Virus record (IMG/VR): IMGVR_UViG_3300020473_000141
Coordinates: 1-21,747 of that record
Reading direction: 5' to 3' (one strand)
Length of the DNA: 21,747 bases
Source of the DNA: a virus
Part shown: positions 6,740 through 15,573 of the stretch, in pieces
Layout: each line of letters begins with the position of its first letter
How positions within the stretch are numbered: the first letter of the stretch is position 1
The notes under the pieces: model-generated
The model's input: the letters and a program-made list of their open reading frames with translations, nothing else
Databases searched by the model: none
Told to the model about the DNA's origin: nothing
Program-made: the position numbers and the translations under genes

Positions 6740-7192
6740 ATGGGTAACAAAGACCTATCCCATTTCGTATGGGATCATTACACACCATTTTCTATTGGTT
6801 TTGATGAAACATTTCAGAGACTTGAGTCTATCGCAACAGCAGGAAGTAACTATCCACCTTACAACGTCATTAATGGACCTGATGGTAGAACCAGTTTGGA
6901 AATCGCTCTTGCTGGATTTTCAGGAGATGATATCGAAGTCTCAACAGAAAGGAATGTTCTAAACGTTTCAGCATATCCAAAGAAAGAGAAAGAACAGAAT
7001 TATAAACATAGAGGTATAGCATCTAGATCATTCCAAAGGCAATGGCAGATGGGAGCAGACGTAGAAGTTAAGGAAGTAACATTCCAAGACGGTTTGCTTA
7101 CTGTTGTACTAGAGAAGTATATACCTGAAGCACAGAAGAAAAAGCTTTGGTTCGGAAAAGAACTTAAGAAGCTTGACTCTTCTGTTTCTTAA
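6740..7192 (+). CDS. hsp20: Small heat-shock protein, Hsp20 family
   Basis: 150 residues. The alpha-crystallin domain covers about 40-130: YNVINGPDGRTSLEIALAGF, the ERNVLNV strand, a GIASRSFQRQW segment, and VTFQDGLLTVVLEK with its GLL core. sHsps are ATP-independent holdases; in T4-like cyanophages a single hsp20 gene is nearly universal. They may protect virion or photosynthetic proteins during infection, which is inference. The tail (KKKLWFGKEL) lacks the usual IxI/V motif. It has the strongest ribosome binding site and the only clear promoter in the window, so it heads its own transcript and may also serve the downstream polymerase genes. Confidence 0.93.
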   Translation: MGNKDLSHFVWDHYTPFSIGFDETFQRLESIATAGSNYPPYNVINGPDGRTSLEIALAGFSGDDIEVSTERNVLNVSAYPKKEKEQNYKHRGIASRSFQRQWQMGADVEVKEVTFQDGLLTVVLEKYIPEAQKKKLWFGKELKKLDSSVS

Positions 7193-7221
7193 TGCTATAG
7201 TGTACACAGCGTGAATAAGAT

Positions 7222-7596
7222 ATGGCCTGTCAAGTAATAACCCTTAGAACTGGGGAACGTGTTATAACGGAACTCAAGGAAATATATGATGGAGAAGGGG
7301 ATGATAAGAAGGGTGTATGTCTTCTTATGGAAGATCCATACGTCCTACACTTAGATACTCAAGAACCACAGTATCTCACTGAACAACTAGGTGCAGAATA
7401 TAAGGTACGCTTTAGCAAGTGGAATCCTTATTCATCTGACTGGCAATTTAAGATGCCTTATGATGCAGTTATGACTATTAGCAATCCTGAACCAGGATTA
7501 CAAACGTCATACGAACAAAAGATCAAAGAAAAACGTGAAGTTGAATTAGAAAGTTCATTAAAACTAACAAAGGAGATACATGACGGAACAAATTGA
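7222..7596 (+). CDS. Sm-like phage protein, paralogue 1
   Basis: 124 residues. The first ~90 look like a beta-barrel Sm-like unit: VITLRTGERVITELKEI, then CLLMEDPYVLHL, then VRFSKWNPYSS, and a last strand AVMTISNPEPG, followed by a charged helical tail. The same blocks recur in the next gene (VVTLDTSERVLTIFGEI, LLYPYALSL, IRYERWCPYSP), so the two are paralogues. Sm-like proteins of cyanophage origin have been reported. By analogy with Hfq/Lsm they may bind RNA, but no function is shown. It follows hsp20 after 29 nt without an obvious terminator and overlaps paralogue 2 by 17 nt. Confidence 0.75.
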   Translation: MACQVITLRTGERVITELKEIYDGEGDDKKGVCLLMEDPYVLHLDTQEPQYLTEQLGAEYKVRFSKWNPYSSDWQFKMPYDAVMTISNPEPGLQTSYEQKIKEKREVELESSLKLTKEIHDGTN

Positions 7597-8008
7597 ACTA
7601 AGGACTAATCATAATGTACGAGTAGTCACTCTCGACACCTCTGAGAGGGTTCTAACTATCTTTGGTGAAATACGCACTGAGGATGAAGAACAAAGGGTTA
7701 TTGGTTACAGGCTTCTCTATCCTTATGCCTTATCGTTAGGTGAGGTTAATGATGATGGAACAATTCCTATTCGTTATGAGAGGTGGTGTCCATATAGTCC
7801 TGTGGAAGAACACAAAATCGGTGGAGAACATATCATTAGTGTTGTCCTACCCGATAATGGTATACTAGATAATTATGTAAATAGACTGAAACAAGTAGGT
7901 CTAACAGAAGAACAAATCTTTTTTGAGGTAAATAATGGAGGAGAATCAAGTCCTGAAGATGATGCTACTGAAGAACCAGTGGATACTGGCGAAGGTGGAG
8001 GAGATTGA
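7580..8008 (+). CDS. Sm-like phage protein, paralogue 2, acidic tail
   Basis: 142 residues. It shares with paralogue 1 the T-ER(V)-T first strands, a central LLYPYALSL, and the WCPYS block at about 69-73. The C-terminal ~35 residues diverge into a low-complexity acidic/glycine tail (NNGGESSPEDDATEEPVDTG and on). The ATG has GGAG upstream (AAAGGAGATACATG). The acidic tail overlaps the third member in another frame for 74 nt. A C-terminal acidic tail on an RNA-binding-type barrel is reminiscent of Hfq, but this is only an analogy. Confidence 0.75.
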   Translation: MTEQIELRTNHNVRVVTLDTSERVLTIFGEIRTEDEEQRVIGYRLLYPYALSLGEVNDDGTIPIRYERWCPYSPVEEHKIGGEHIISVVLPDNGILDNYVNRLKQVGLTEEQIFFEVNNGGESSPEDDATEEPVDTGEGGGD

Positions 8009-8207
8009 AGGAGCACAATTTGGTGATCCTGATTGCATTCTAGTAGAACCAATGTTATGGGATGGTGGACAGTTAAAAGACTGGCTACCATTTGCGGATG
8101 AAAAGGAGACAATTGTCCGTTCTTCTGATATAATAACATTTGTAGAACCTGGTAAGGAGACCCTTTCCAAGTACTACAGTTACACACCAGAAGTGTTGAG
8201 TGAATGA
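7935..8207 (+). CDS. Sm-like phage protein, paralogue 3 (divergent)
   Basis: 90 residues. MLLKNQWILAKVEEIE begins the barrel, then DPDCILVEPMLW, LKDWLPFAD, and IVRSSDIITFVEPGKETLSKYY. These line up with the strand order of the two upstream paralogues, though with low identity. ATG 7935 has a good site (GAGG at 7925-7928, 6 nt spacer). The in-frame ATG at 7962 would start at the conserved domain. The first 74 nt overlap the acidic tail of paralogue 2, so that tail is under double coding. The stop overlaps the polymerase start (ATGA). Confidence 0.7.
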   Translation: MEENQVLKMMLLKNQWILAKVEEIEGAQFGDPDCILVEPMLWDGGQLKDWLPFADEKETIVRSSDIITFVEPGKETLSKYYSYTPEVLSE

Positions 8208-10690
8208 AGTTCTACACAAGCGTTGAACAAGCTGGCAATCGTTTGCTAGTGCGTGGTTATGATAATGGTAACAGATATAGCGTGAGGGTTCCTTTCAACC
8301 CCACGCTATATTTGCCTTCTAAGAATTATTCTGAGTGGAGGACATTAGATAATAAACCAGTAGAACCACATCAGTTTGGTTCTATAACTGAAGCAAGAGA
8401 ATTTGTAAAACAGTATAAGGAAGTTCCTAATTTTGAGATACATGGAAACACAAGGTTCCTGTATCAGTATATGGCAACGGAACATCCAGAGGAGCATATT
8501 AAGTTTGATACCTCAAAGATTCGTGTCTTTACAATTGACATTGAGACAGCAGCAGAGAATGGATTTCCTGATATAGAATCAGCAGACCAAGAGATATTAG
8601 CGATCAGTATTAAGGATTCCTTTACTGGTCGCATTACTGTCTGGGGTGCTAGACCTTTTGACAATAAAGATTCTGAAGTTGATTACATGCACTTCAGATC
8701 AGAAGAAGGAATGCTTAATGCCTTTCTAGGTTATTGGCAGGACAATTATCCTGACGTAGTTACAGGATGGAATGTACAGTTATTCGATATGCCGTACATT
8801 GCTAATCGTGTAGAAAGAATATTGGGAGAGAAGGCAGTTAAACTTCTTTCTCCATGGAGATTAGTATCTAAGAGAGAGATCTTTATTAAAGGTCGTAAGC
8901 AATGGGCGGTAGATACACTTGGTATATCTACATTAGATTATCTTGATTTGTATAGGAAGTTTACTTATCAGAATCAAGAGAGTTATAGACTTGATCACAT
9001 TTGTATGGTTGAACTTGGAGCGAGAAAGTTAGATCACTCTGAGTTTGATACATTCAAAGAGTTCTATGAGAATGACTGGCAGAAATTTATTGAGTACAAC
9101 ATCCATGACGTTAGGTTGGTGGATAAACTTGATGATAAGATGAAGTTACTTGACCTAGCATTTACTATGGCATATGATGCTAAGGTTAATTATGAAGATG
9201 TGTTTAGTCAGGTTCGTATGTGGGATAACTACATATACCACGAACTAACTAAACGTAAGATAGCAATTCCTCCTAAGAAGGAAGCAACGAAAGACTCACA
9301 GTATGCAGGAGCTTATGTCAAGGAACCGAAACCAGGACGCTATGATTGGGTTGTTAATTTTGATCTCAATAGCCTCTATCCTCATCTTATTATGCAATAC
9401 AATATCTCACCAGAGACCCTCTGGGAGACTAGACACAGTAGTGCCAATGTTGAAGGGATCTTAAAGAAAGAGGTAGAGATTGATGGGACTTATGCAGTTT
9501 GTGCGAATGGAGCTCAATATCGGAAGGATGTACGAGGATTCCTTCCTGAACTTATGGATAAGATGTATGAAGAGAGGGTCATCTTTAAGAAGAAGATGCT
9601 TAAAGCAAAGCAGGATTACGAAAAGAAACCTTCTAATGAACTCATTAAAGAGATCGCTAGATGTAACAACATCCAAATGGCAAAGAAGATATCTCTTAAT
9701 AGTGCTTATGGTGCTATCGGTAATGAGCACTTCAGGTATTATAGGTTAGCAAATGCTGAGGCTATTACGTTATCAGGTCAAGTCTCAATTAGATGGATTG
9801 AGAACAAGATGAATGGTTATCTAAATAGATTGCTATCTACAGATAAGGTAGATTATGTCATTGCATCTGACACTGACTCAATATATCTTAATCTCGGACC
9901 TGTTGTTGATAAATTTTTTGGTAATAAGTCTAGTGATAAGATTCGGATCGTGGAGCTACTTGACAAGATCTGCAAAGATAAGTTGGAACCGTTCATTGAT
10001 GCCTCGTATCAGGAGCTTGCAACGTATGTATCGGCGTATGATCAAAAAATGATCATGAAGCGAGAGAACATTGCTGATCGTGGAATATGGACTGCCAAGA
10101 AGAGATACATATTAAATGTATGGGACTCAGAAGGAGTCAGGTATAAAGAACCCAAGATGAAAATTATGGGGTTGGAAACAGCGAGGTCATCAACACCTCA
10201 ATACTTTAGGGATAAATTATATGCAGCTTTCAAGATCATTATCGGCAAAACAAATGATGAACTTATCTCTTTTATCAATGATGTCAGAACAGAAACCAGA
10301 GAACGACCTTATGAGGAAGTCGCATTCCCACGAGGCGTTAACAACCTTGAAAAGTATCGCCACAGAACTAACATCTATACAGAAAGGACACCGATCCATG
10401 TAAGAGGTGCTTTACTATACAACCATTATGTTAAAAAACATAAGATAGAAAATAAACATCCCCTGATACAGGAGGGTGAGAAGATTAAGTTTATGTACCT
10501 TAAGACACCTAATCCAATACATGAAGATGTAATTAGTTTCTTTGGGGATCTCCCTGAAGAGTTTGGTCTTGAGAAGTATGTTGACTATAAAACACAATTT
10601 GAGAAGAGTTTCTTGAATCCATTAATAAATGTGCTAGACTGTGTAGGTTGGACGCACGAGAAAAAAATCACACTAGGGAGTTTCTTTTAA
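8204..10690 (+). CDS. 43: DNA polymerase gp43 (family B)
   Basis: 828 residues versus 898 in T4. The 3'-5' exonuclease has Exo I DIE at 112-114, Exo II WN..LFD at 189-195, and Exo III YNIHD at 298-302. The polymerase has motif A DLNSLYP at 387-393, motif B KKISLNSAYG at 494-503, and motif C DTDS at 556-559. The C-terminus LGSFF fits the short clamp-binding peptide that docks on gp45. All catalytic aspartates are present, so proofreading and synthesis should both work. The start overlaps the Sm-like paralogue by 4 nt and the stop overlaps the next ATG by 1 nt. Confidence 0.97.
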   Translation: MKFYTSVEQAGNRLLVRGYDNGNRYSVRVPFNPTLYLPSKNYSEWRTLDNKPVEPHQFGSITEAREFVKQYKEVPNFEIHGNTRFLYQYMATEHPEEHIKFDTSKIRVFTIDIETAAENGFPDIESADQEILAISIKDSFTGRITVWGARPFDNKDSEVDYMHFRSEEGMLNAFLGYWQDNYPDVVTGWNVQLFDMPYIANRVERILGEKAVKLLSPWRLVSKREIFIKGRKQWAVDTLGISTLDYLDLYRKFTYQNQESYRLDHICMVELGARKLDHSEFDTFKEFYENDWQKFIEYNIHDVRLVDKLDDKMKLLDLAFTMAYDAKVNYEDVFSQVRMWDNYIYHELTKRKIAIPPKKEATKDSQYAGAYVKEPKPGRYDWVVNFDLNSLYPHLIMQYNISPETLWETRHSSANVEGILKKEVEIDGTYAVCANGAQYRKDVRGFLPELMDKMYEERVIFKKKMLKAKQDYEKKPSNELIKEIARCNNIQMAKKISLNSAYGAIGNEHFRYYRLANAEAITLSGQVSIRWIENKMNGYLNRLLSTDKVDYVIASDTDSIYLNLGPVVDKFFGNKSSDKIRIVELLDKICKDKLEPFIDASYQELATYVSAYDQKMIMKRENIADRGIWTAKKRYILNVWDSEGVRYKEPKMKIMGLETARSSTPQYFRDKLYAAFKIIIGKTNDELISFINDVRTETRERPYEEVAFPRGVNNLEKYRHRTNIYTERTPIHVRGALLYNHYVKKHKIENKHPLIQEGEKIKFMYLKTPNPIHEDVISFFGDLPEEFGLEKYVDYKTQFEKSFLNPLINVLDCVGWTHEKKITLGSFF

Positions 10691-10869
10691 TGAGTAAAAC
10701 AGTTTGGACTGTCACTTATCAAGATGCTCAAGTTGAAGCACTTGAAGCAGAACAGATAAGGGTTTTTGAAGAAAAGATAACAGCAGAAGCTTATGCTAAG
10801 CTCTTGTCGAAAGACCATGACTATGTTAGAATGTACGAAAGTGAGGTAAATGAATGGCGACGTTCTTAG
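10690..10869 (+). CDS. Small hypothetical protein between gp43 and UvsX, 59 aa
   Basis: Starts at ATG 10690 in a TAATG overlap with gp43. An upstream in-frame ATG at 10648 lies within gp43 and is less likely. The product is one largely helical charged chain ([20 protein letters not shown], then [18 protein letters not shown]), without a membrane segment. Similar small genes commonly sit between 43 and uvsX in cyanophages. No function is known. It overlaps uvsX by 16 nt. Confidence 0.75.
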   Translation: MSKTVWTVTYQDAQVEALEAEQIRVFEEKITAEAYAKLLSKDHDYVRMYESEVNEWRRS

Positions 10870-11870
10870 ATAATGTAATTAAAGATAGTGGAAATGAATT
10901 TGCTAGCCTCGTCAGCGATGGAGTCGCTGCTGGAGATACATCCAGTTTTGTTGATACTGGTAGCTATATTTTCAACGCTGTCGTTAGTGGTTCTCTATTC
11001 GGGGGAATCCCTTCTAATAAAGTCACAGCACTCGCAGGAGAATCCTCAACAGGAAAGACTTTCTTTGCACTCAGTGTTGTACGTAACTTTCTTGATAACC
11101 ATAGCAACGGTGGGGTTATTTATTTTGAGTCTGAATCTGCTCTCAGCAAGGACATCATTGAGTCTAGGGGAATTGATTCCAGTCGTATGGTAATTTTCCC
11201 TGTTGCTACGATAGAAGAGTTCAGGACTCAAGCAACGAGGATCGTTGACAAATATATGAAAGAACCAAAGGAGCAGCGTCAACCATTGATGTTTGTTCTT
11301 GACAGTCTTGGTATGTTGAGTACATCAAAGGAGATGGAAGACATCTCTAATGATAAACAGGTCAGAGATATGACCAAATCACAGTTGATCAAGGGTGCTT
11401 TTAGAGTACTGACCTTGAAACTAGGACAGGCAGGGATACCCATGCTTGTCACTAATCACACATATGATGTGATTGGAAGCTATGTGCCAGCTAAAGAAAT
11501 GGGCGGTGGTAGTGGACTAAAGTATGCTGCATCGACTATAATATACCTATCCAAATCGAAAGAGAAGGATGGTACTGAACTGGTGGGTAACATCATTAAG
11601 TGCGAAGCAAAAAAATCTAGATTTACACAGGAGGGTTCTAAAGTTGCTACCAGATTATACTTTGACGAACGTGGACTTGACCGCTATTATGGACTCTTGG
11701 AGCTTGGTGAGAAGTACGGAGTATTCAATAGGGTGGGCAACCGTATCAAAATTGGTGGTGCTAATGTTTACCCTAAATCTATACTCTCTGATCCTACAAA
11801 ATACTTCACAGAGGAAGTGATGGCAAAACTAGAAGAAGCAGCACGAACGGAATATAGTTATGGCAACTGA
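10854..11870 (+). CDS. uvsX: RecA-like recombinase UvsX
   Basis: 338 residues (T4: 391). Walker A is GESSTGKT at 62-69, the residue pair after the first strand is YFESESAL, and the second nucleotide motif is [11 protein letters not shown]. The last shows the RecA-fold Walker B, and LVTNHTYDV is the DNA-binding-side segment. UvsX forms filaments on ssDNA and performs strand exchange for recombination-dependent replication and repair. The ATG has GAGG with a 7-nt spacer. No UvsY is encoded next to it. It overlaps the helicase gene by 11 nt, keeping the T4 order uvsX-41 with no uvsW or endonuclease between. Confidence 0.96.
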   Translation: MATFLDNVIKDSGNEFASLVSDGVAAGDTSSFVDTGSYIFNAVVSGSLFGGIPSNKVTALAGESSTGKTFFALSVVRNFLDNHSNGGVIYFESESALSKDIIESRGIDSSRMVIFPVATIEEFRTQATRIVDKYMKEPKEQRQPLMFVLDSLGMLSTSKEMEDISNDKQVRDMTKSQLIKGAFRVLTLKLGQAGIPMLVTNHTYDVIGSYVPAKEMGGGSGLKYAASTIIYLSKSKEKDGTELVGNIIKCEAKKSRFTQEGSKVATRLYFDERGLDRYYGLLELGEKYGVFNRVGNRIKIGGANVYPKSILSDPTKYFTEEVMAKLEEAARTEYSYGN

Positions 11871-13236
11871 ACGTATTGAACTAACAATACTAAGAAACTT
11901 ATTATTCACAGAGGAGTACTACCGTAAAGTAGTACCCTTTCTTAAAGCTGATTACTTTCAAGAACATGATGAAAAAATAATCTTTGAAGAGATTCAAGAT
12001 TTTTCTGGAAAGTATGACAAGGTTCCAACACAAGAAGTTCTTTTAATAAATCTACAAAATCGTACAGATCTTACAGAAGAATCCTTCAACAACGCTGTTG
12101 CAACTGTAAAGAGTTTAACTGATGAATGGGTTGACTTTGATTGGGTCTTAGATGCCACAGAAAAGTGGTGTCAGGATCGTGCTATATACTTGGCGTTGAT
12201 GCAATCAATAAAGATTGCTGACGGTGGAGACAGCAAGTTGGACAAGGGTGCTATTCCTAGCATCCTTCAGGATGCTTTGGCTGTCTCTTTTGATGAACAC
12301 ATCGGACATGATTACATTGAACAATCAAAAGATAGATATGAATTTTACCACAAGGTCGAGGAAAAAATTCCGTTTGATCTGGAAAAGTTTAACTATATTA
12401 CGAAAGGTGGGATCCCTAACAAGACTCTTAATATCGCTCTTGCTGGTACAGGTGTCGGGAAAAGTTTATTCATGTGCCATATGGCTAGCTCCGTCTTGTT
12501 GCAAGGACGGAACGTATTATACATTACATGCGAAATGGCAGAGGAGAAAATTGCAGAGCGAATTGATGCAAATCTTCTCAATGTAAATATAAGGGACATT
12601 CCAGAACTTCCAGAAGTTATATACAACTCCAAAGTCCAAGAGATTACTCGTAAGACTCAGGGTAAGTTGATTATAAAAGAGTACCCTACAGCATCTGCAC
12701 ATGCAGGTCATTTTAAGGCACTCTTATCTGATCTATCTTTAAAGAAAAGTTTCAAACCCGATATAATCTTTGTAGATTACTTAAATATATGTGCAAGCGT
12801 GAGGTATAAAGGTGCTATTGTTAACTCGTATACGTATGTTAAGGCGATTGCGGAGGAGCTTCGCGGTCTTGCTGTGGAACACAACTTACCTATTGTTTCA
12901 GCTACTCAAACTACTAGGAGTGGTTATGGCAATAGTGATCCTGACCTTACCGATACTTCTGAGTCTTTTGGTCTCCCTGCCACTGCTGATCTTATGTTTG
13001 CCCTTATCAGTACTGAGGAACTTGAACAACAAGGTAGGATTATGGTTAAACAACTCAAAAACAGGTACAACGACCCGACCTCATCTAGAAAGTTTATGGT
13101 AGGTATTGACAGATCTAAGATGAGGTTGTATGATGTTGCTGATAGTACATCTGTTATTGATGTAGAAGAAGAGGAGATGCCTCAGTTCTCTGAGACACAA
13201 AACCGATTATCTAAATTTGCTGAATGGAACGTATAA
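11860..13236 (+). CDS. 41: Replicative DNA helicase gp41 (DnaB-like)
   Basis: 458 residues (T4: 475). The C-terminal RecA-like core has Walker A AGTGVGKS at 195-202 and Walker [13 protein letters not shown] glutamine/threonine sensor [10 protein letters not shown] follows, then the arginine-finger region [11 protein letters not shown]. The N-terminal ~150 residues form the helical collar that binds primase. gp41 is the hexameric 5'-3' helicase of the primosome with gp61. In T4 gene 61 is close by; here the primase gene is at the other end of a 7.8-kb insert. The tail ([15 protein letters not shown]) is acidic. Confidence 0.95.
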   Translation: MATERIELTILRNLLFTEEYYRKVVPFLKADYFQEHDEKIIFEEIQDFSGKYDKVPTQEVLLINLQNRTDLTEESFNNAVATVKSLTDEWVDFDWVLDATEKWCQDRAIYLALMQSIKIADGGDSKLDKGAIPSILQDALAVSFDEHIGHDYIEQSKDRYEFYHKVEEKIPFDLEKFNYITKGGIPNKTLNIALAGTGVGKSLFMCHMASSVLLQGRNVLYITCEMAEEKIAERIDANLLNVNIRDIPELPEVIYNSKVQEITRKTQGKLIIKEYPTASAHAGHFKALLSDLSLKKSFKPDIIFVDYLNICASVRYKGAIVNSYTYVKAIAEELRGLAVEHNLPIVSATQTTRSGYGNSDPDLTDTSESFGLPATADLMFALISTEELEQQGRIMVKQLKNRYNDPTSSRKFMVGIDRSKMRLYDVADSTSVIDVEEEEMPQFSETQNRLSKFAEWNV

Positions 13237-13239
13237 ACT

Positions 13240-13650
13240 ATGACTAATAATGTTGACTTTGATAAGTACTCTCATTTCGTGGATGCTGTCACAAGCGATA
13301 GTTCTAAGGATTTTGTCAGTCTTGCTGACCGTCTGGGTGAACTTGACAGACAAGGTGCAAATATTGAACGTCTTACCACTGCTGGCGTTGGGCTTGCTGC
13401 TGAGTCTGGAGAGTTTCTGGAGATCGTTAAAAAAATGGTATTTCAGGGAAAGCCTTGGAACAACGATAACAGAGAGCATCTTATTATTGAGTTGGGTGAT
13501 GTTATGTGGTATGTGGCACAAGCTTGTATGGCTTTGGACGTATCTTTCGACGACGTTGTGCGAGGTAATGTTAAGAAACTAGAGAAGAGATATCCTGGTG
13601 GAAAATTTAGTGTAGAGAAATCTGAAGTAAGAGCAAAGGGGGATCGTTGA
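13240..13650 (+). CDS. mazG: MazG-like nucleotide pyrophosphohydrolase
   Basis: 136 residues, one all-alpha NTP-PPase domain. The Mg-binding helices are ESGEFLEIVKK (E55, E58, E61) and ELGDVMWY (E84, D87), the expected ExxE...ExxD pattern. MazG-like enzymes hydrolyse NTPs or dNTPs to monophosphates. In cyanophages it has been proposed to act on the host stringent response or on nucleotide pools, and the true substrate is debated. It starts 3 nt after gp41 and overlaps the next start (TGATG). The 136-aa length is that of single-domain phage MazG, not the double-domain bacterial one. Confidence 0.9.
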   Translation: MTNNVDFDKYSHFVDAVTSDSSKDFVSLADRLGELDRQGANIERLTTAGVGLAAESGEFLEIVKKMVFQGKPWNNDNREHLIIELGDVMWYVAQACMALDVSFDDVVRGNVKKLEKRYPGGKFSVEKSEVRAKGDR

Positions 13651-13844
13651 TGCCATTAACAGGTCAAGTAGAAGAGTCTCTTAGAGAGGCTCAAGCATGT
13701 TTAAAGAATGCACTTGCATTTGCAGCACGTAATGAGAAACCATATATTAGTAAGCATATTGCTTCGTACTTATTTGATATAGATAATCTTATAGCAGTAA
13801 ATGATATGCTAGAAGTATTAGATGAGGAGTTAGAATCTAAATAG
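13650..13844 (+). CDS. Small hypothetical helical protein, 64 aa
   Basis: ATG 13650 overlaps the mazG stop; a TTG one codon earlier is less likely. The chain is predicted helical throughout (VEESLREAQACLKNALAFAA, then SYLFDIDNLIAVNDMLEVLD), probably a helical hairpin. No family recognised. It ends directly at the hairpin that precedes the next large gene. Confidence 0.72.
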   Translation: MPLTGQVEESLREAQACLKNALAFAARNEKPYISKHIASYLFDIDNLIAVNDMLEVLDEELESK

Positions 13845-13863
13845 TCAAAGGATATACCTTTGA
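13845..13863 (+). promoter_or_regulatory. Perfect 7-bp hairpin filling the gene boundary
   Basis: TCAAAGG and CCTTTGA form a perfect seven-base stem around the five-base loop ATATA. It starts one base after the upstream stop and ends 3 nt before ATG 13867, so it fills nearly the whole spacer. No T-run follows, so it is not a classic terminator. The AAAGG in the left arm would be the natural ribosome binding site for the next gene (spacing otherwise 15 nt). In the folded RNA that site is sequestered, which suggests translational control or an RNA-processing site. Confidence 0.55.
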
Positions 13864-13866
13864 TTG

Positions 13867-15573
13867 ATGGCTTTTAATAACATCCATACAAATCAACAAA
13901 TTAAAAATGGATTCCCTGCTGGTAGGGGAGGGAAATTTTCTAGAGATAGGTGGACTAGAATTGCTCAGATGACTGGTAATTATAACCAGTGGTTCTTGGA
14001 AGAAAATTTTAGGACTCCTAATTTTGCTGGCAAACAAAATAAAATAAAGATGATAAAGATAAAATGTCCTCAACATATTGTGGATTCTATAAATCTTCTT
14101 TATAATAAGGATGTTAGATGGAAAAAGTTTTTGCCTGGTGGCACTAGTCAAAATACCAATACTAAATTTGAAGCATATAAAGGTGCAGCAAAACCTCCTT
14201 CTGAGGGTGATTTATATGTTGATACAATGTGGCCATGGACTAGTGAGTGGCAACCAAGTGACAATACTAGAAGAGATGTAAAGGAAAGATATCAGATAAT
14301 AAGATTTATAGCAAGCGGTAAGACAGAAGGTAGTGCAAAAGTTTCTGCTGCTGCTATGACAAAATTACAAGAGACTGGTTCTGCTATTGTTTTTAGACAT
14401 GTTATTATAGGCAATCTTAAAAATCCTAAGAATGCAATAGACATTGCAAATCATAAACCATGTAGGGAAGAGTTAGATCGTGAATGGCAATCAGTAGCAG
14501 GAGTTCCATGTGACATGGGATGGATAGAGAACTTCTTTAAACAACAGAAAGCATTGTTGGCAGCTCTTGCTTCATGCTCAGGTAGTAATCAATTTGAAGA
14601 GTTTCAACGTGATGGTGATTTCATGAAGTTTATCACCGATGAATGGATAGGTTCCAAAAATCCTTCAGGAATTAAAGGAAAAGATAATTGGAACCCTGCT
14701 GATATATGGTTGATAAAAAATCAGAATCAACATATCAGAACTCTTAGATCTCTAATGAGTTCACCTGCTACTGGAAGTACAAGTTTTAGAAAGAGATTGT
14801 TTGCATCAAAGATAGATCAGTTTAATGCTAAGATGAGACAGTTGTTTAAGGACAAAGAGATCTGGGGAGTATCTTTGAAGTTGGTTACTCAGAAAGAAGC
14901 GAAGTGGGAATTTGTAAACGTTGATGATGCTTACTTTGCATCACTAGAGAGTAAACAATTTAAGTTAGGTACTGGATCTTATAAACCAGTATGCAAATTA
15001 TCTACAGAAACTAAAGAAGGTGCTGAGATATTTACTACTCAGGATAGTATTCTTTGGGTTGTTGATGGTGACGCACAGTATAAGTTTCAGGTTAAAGCAA
15101 ACACTAGTACTAAGAGAGATAATTTAAAATATGAAGCAACTCAAAAAGGATTTGGTGCTGCTAGATTAGGTAAGGCAACAGCAGAATATGTTGAAGGACT
15201 TATTACAGCATATAGATCTAGACATTTTAATCCAAAATACAAAGATTTTGAGAAATCAAACTCAGAATATCCTTATACTGGTGATGAATTTTTAGAATGG
15301 AAAGATAAGATTACTGAAATGGCAACGTTCCTTGACAAACAAGGAGTTGATTTAGATGGAGTTAAACCAGAAGATGCTTACAATAGAATAATGGGAGCAC
15401 AAGTAAATACTCCTCATGTTGCCAATAGTAAAGTCATGCAAATGGCATGGTTATGTACTATACTTTCTATTCATAAGGATGGTGATGATAATATTAATGA
15501 GTTTCTTACTGACTTAGTGTTTATGTCTAAGAAAGAAGGTAAACAATATGGTCCTTTTTTAAAGTTGTACTGA
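13867..15573 (+). CDS. Hypothetical protein, 568 aa, possible PD-(D/E)xK-like nuclease
   Basis: Starts at ATG 13867 (a TTG one codon earlier is also open). The N-terminus is basic (PAGRGGKFSRDRWTR). Around 159-181 there is SAAAMTKLQETGSAIVFRHV, a segment type I have seen in other large phage proteins. The interesting part is NWNPADIWLIK (D279) followed 57 residues later by IWGVSLK (S336-L-K338). This fits the layout of some restriction-like folds, where an aspartate is followed by a D/E/S-x-K. The C-terminal third is alpha/beta with YKFQVKANTSTKRDNLKYE. No signal or membrane segment. Function is not established; nuclease is a hypothesis only. It is followed by the KxDG protein with a 1-nt overlap. 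Confidence 0.72.
   Translation: MAFNNIHTNQQIKNGFPAGRGGKFSRDRWTRIAQMTGNYNQWFLEENFRTPNFAGKQNKIKMIKIKCPQHIVDSINLLYNKDVRWKKFLPGGTSQNTNTKFEAYKGAAKPPSEGDLYVDTMWPWTSEWQPSDNTRRDVKERYQIIRFIASGKTEGSAKVSAAAMTKLQETGSAIVFRHVIIGNLKNPKNAIDIANHKPCREELDREWQSVAGVPCDMGWIENFFKQQKALLAALASCSGSNQFEEFQRDGDFMKFITDEWIGSKNPSGIKGKDNWNPADIWLIKNQNQHIRTLRSLMSSPATGSTSFRKRLFASKIDQFNAKMRQLFKDKEIWGVSLKLVTQKEAKWEFVNVDDAYFASLESKQFKLGTGSYKPVCKLSTETKEGAEIFTTQDSILWVVDGDAQYKFQVKANTSTKRDNLKYEATQKGFGAARLGKATAEYVEGLITAYRSRHFNPKYKDFEKSNSEYPYTGDEFLEWKDKITEMATFLDKQGVDLDGVKPEDAYNRIMGAQVNTPHVANSKVMQMAWLCTILSIHKDGDDNINEFLTDLVFMSKKEGKQYGPFLKLY

Noticed and set aside
10648-10689. Longer start for the small gene after gp43 at 10648
   Set aside because: The extra residues come from a frame overlapping the gp43 C-terminus. 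ATG 10690 gives the usual TAATG junction.
12215-12586. Same-strand frames inside gp41, polymerase and uvsX (12215-12586, 12812-13102, 9480-9749, 10888-11193)
   Set aside because: They lie in alternative frames within conserved catalytic cores and show no ribosome binding site or plausible domain.
13857-13870. Rho-independent terminator at the 13845 hairpin
   Set aside because: No T-run follows the stem and the next ATG is only 3 nt away. A regulatory hairpin is more likely.
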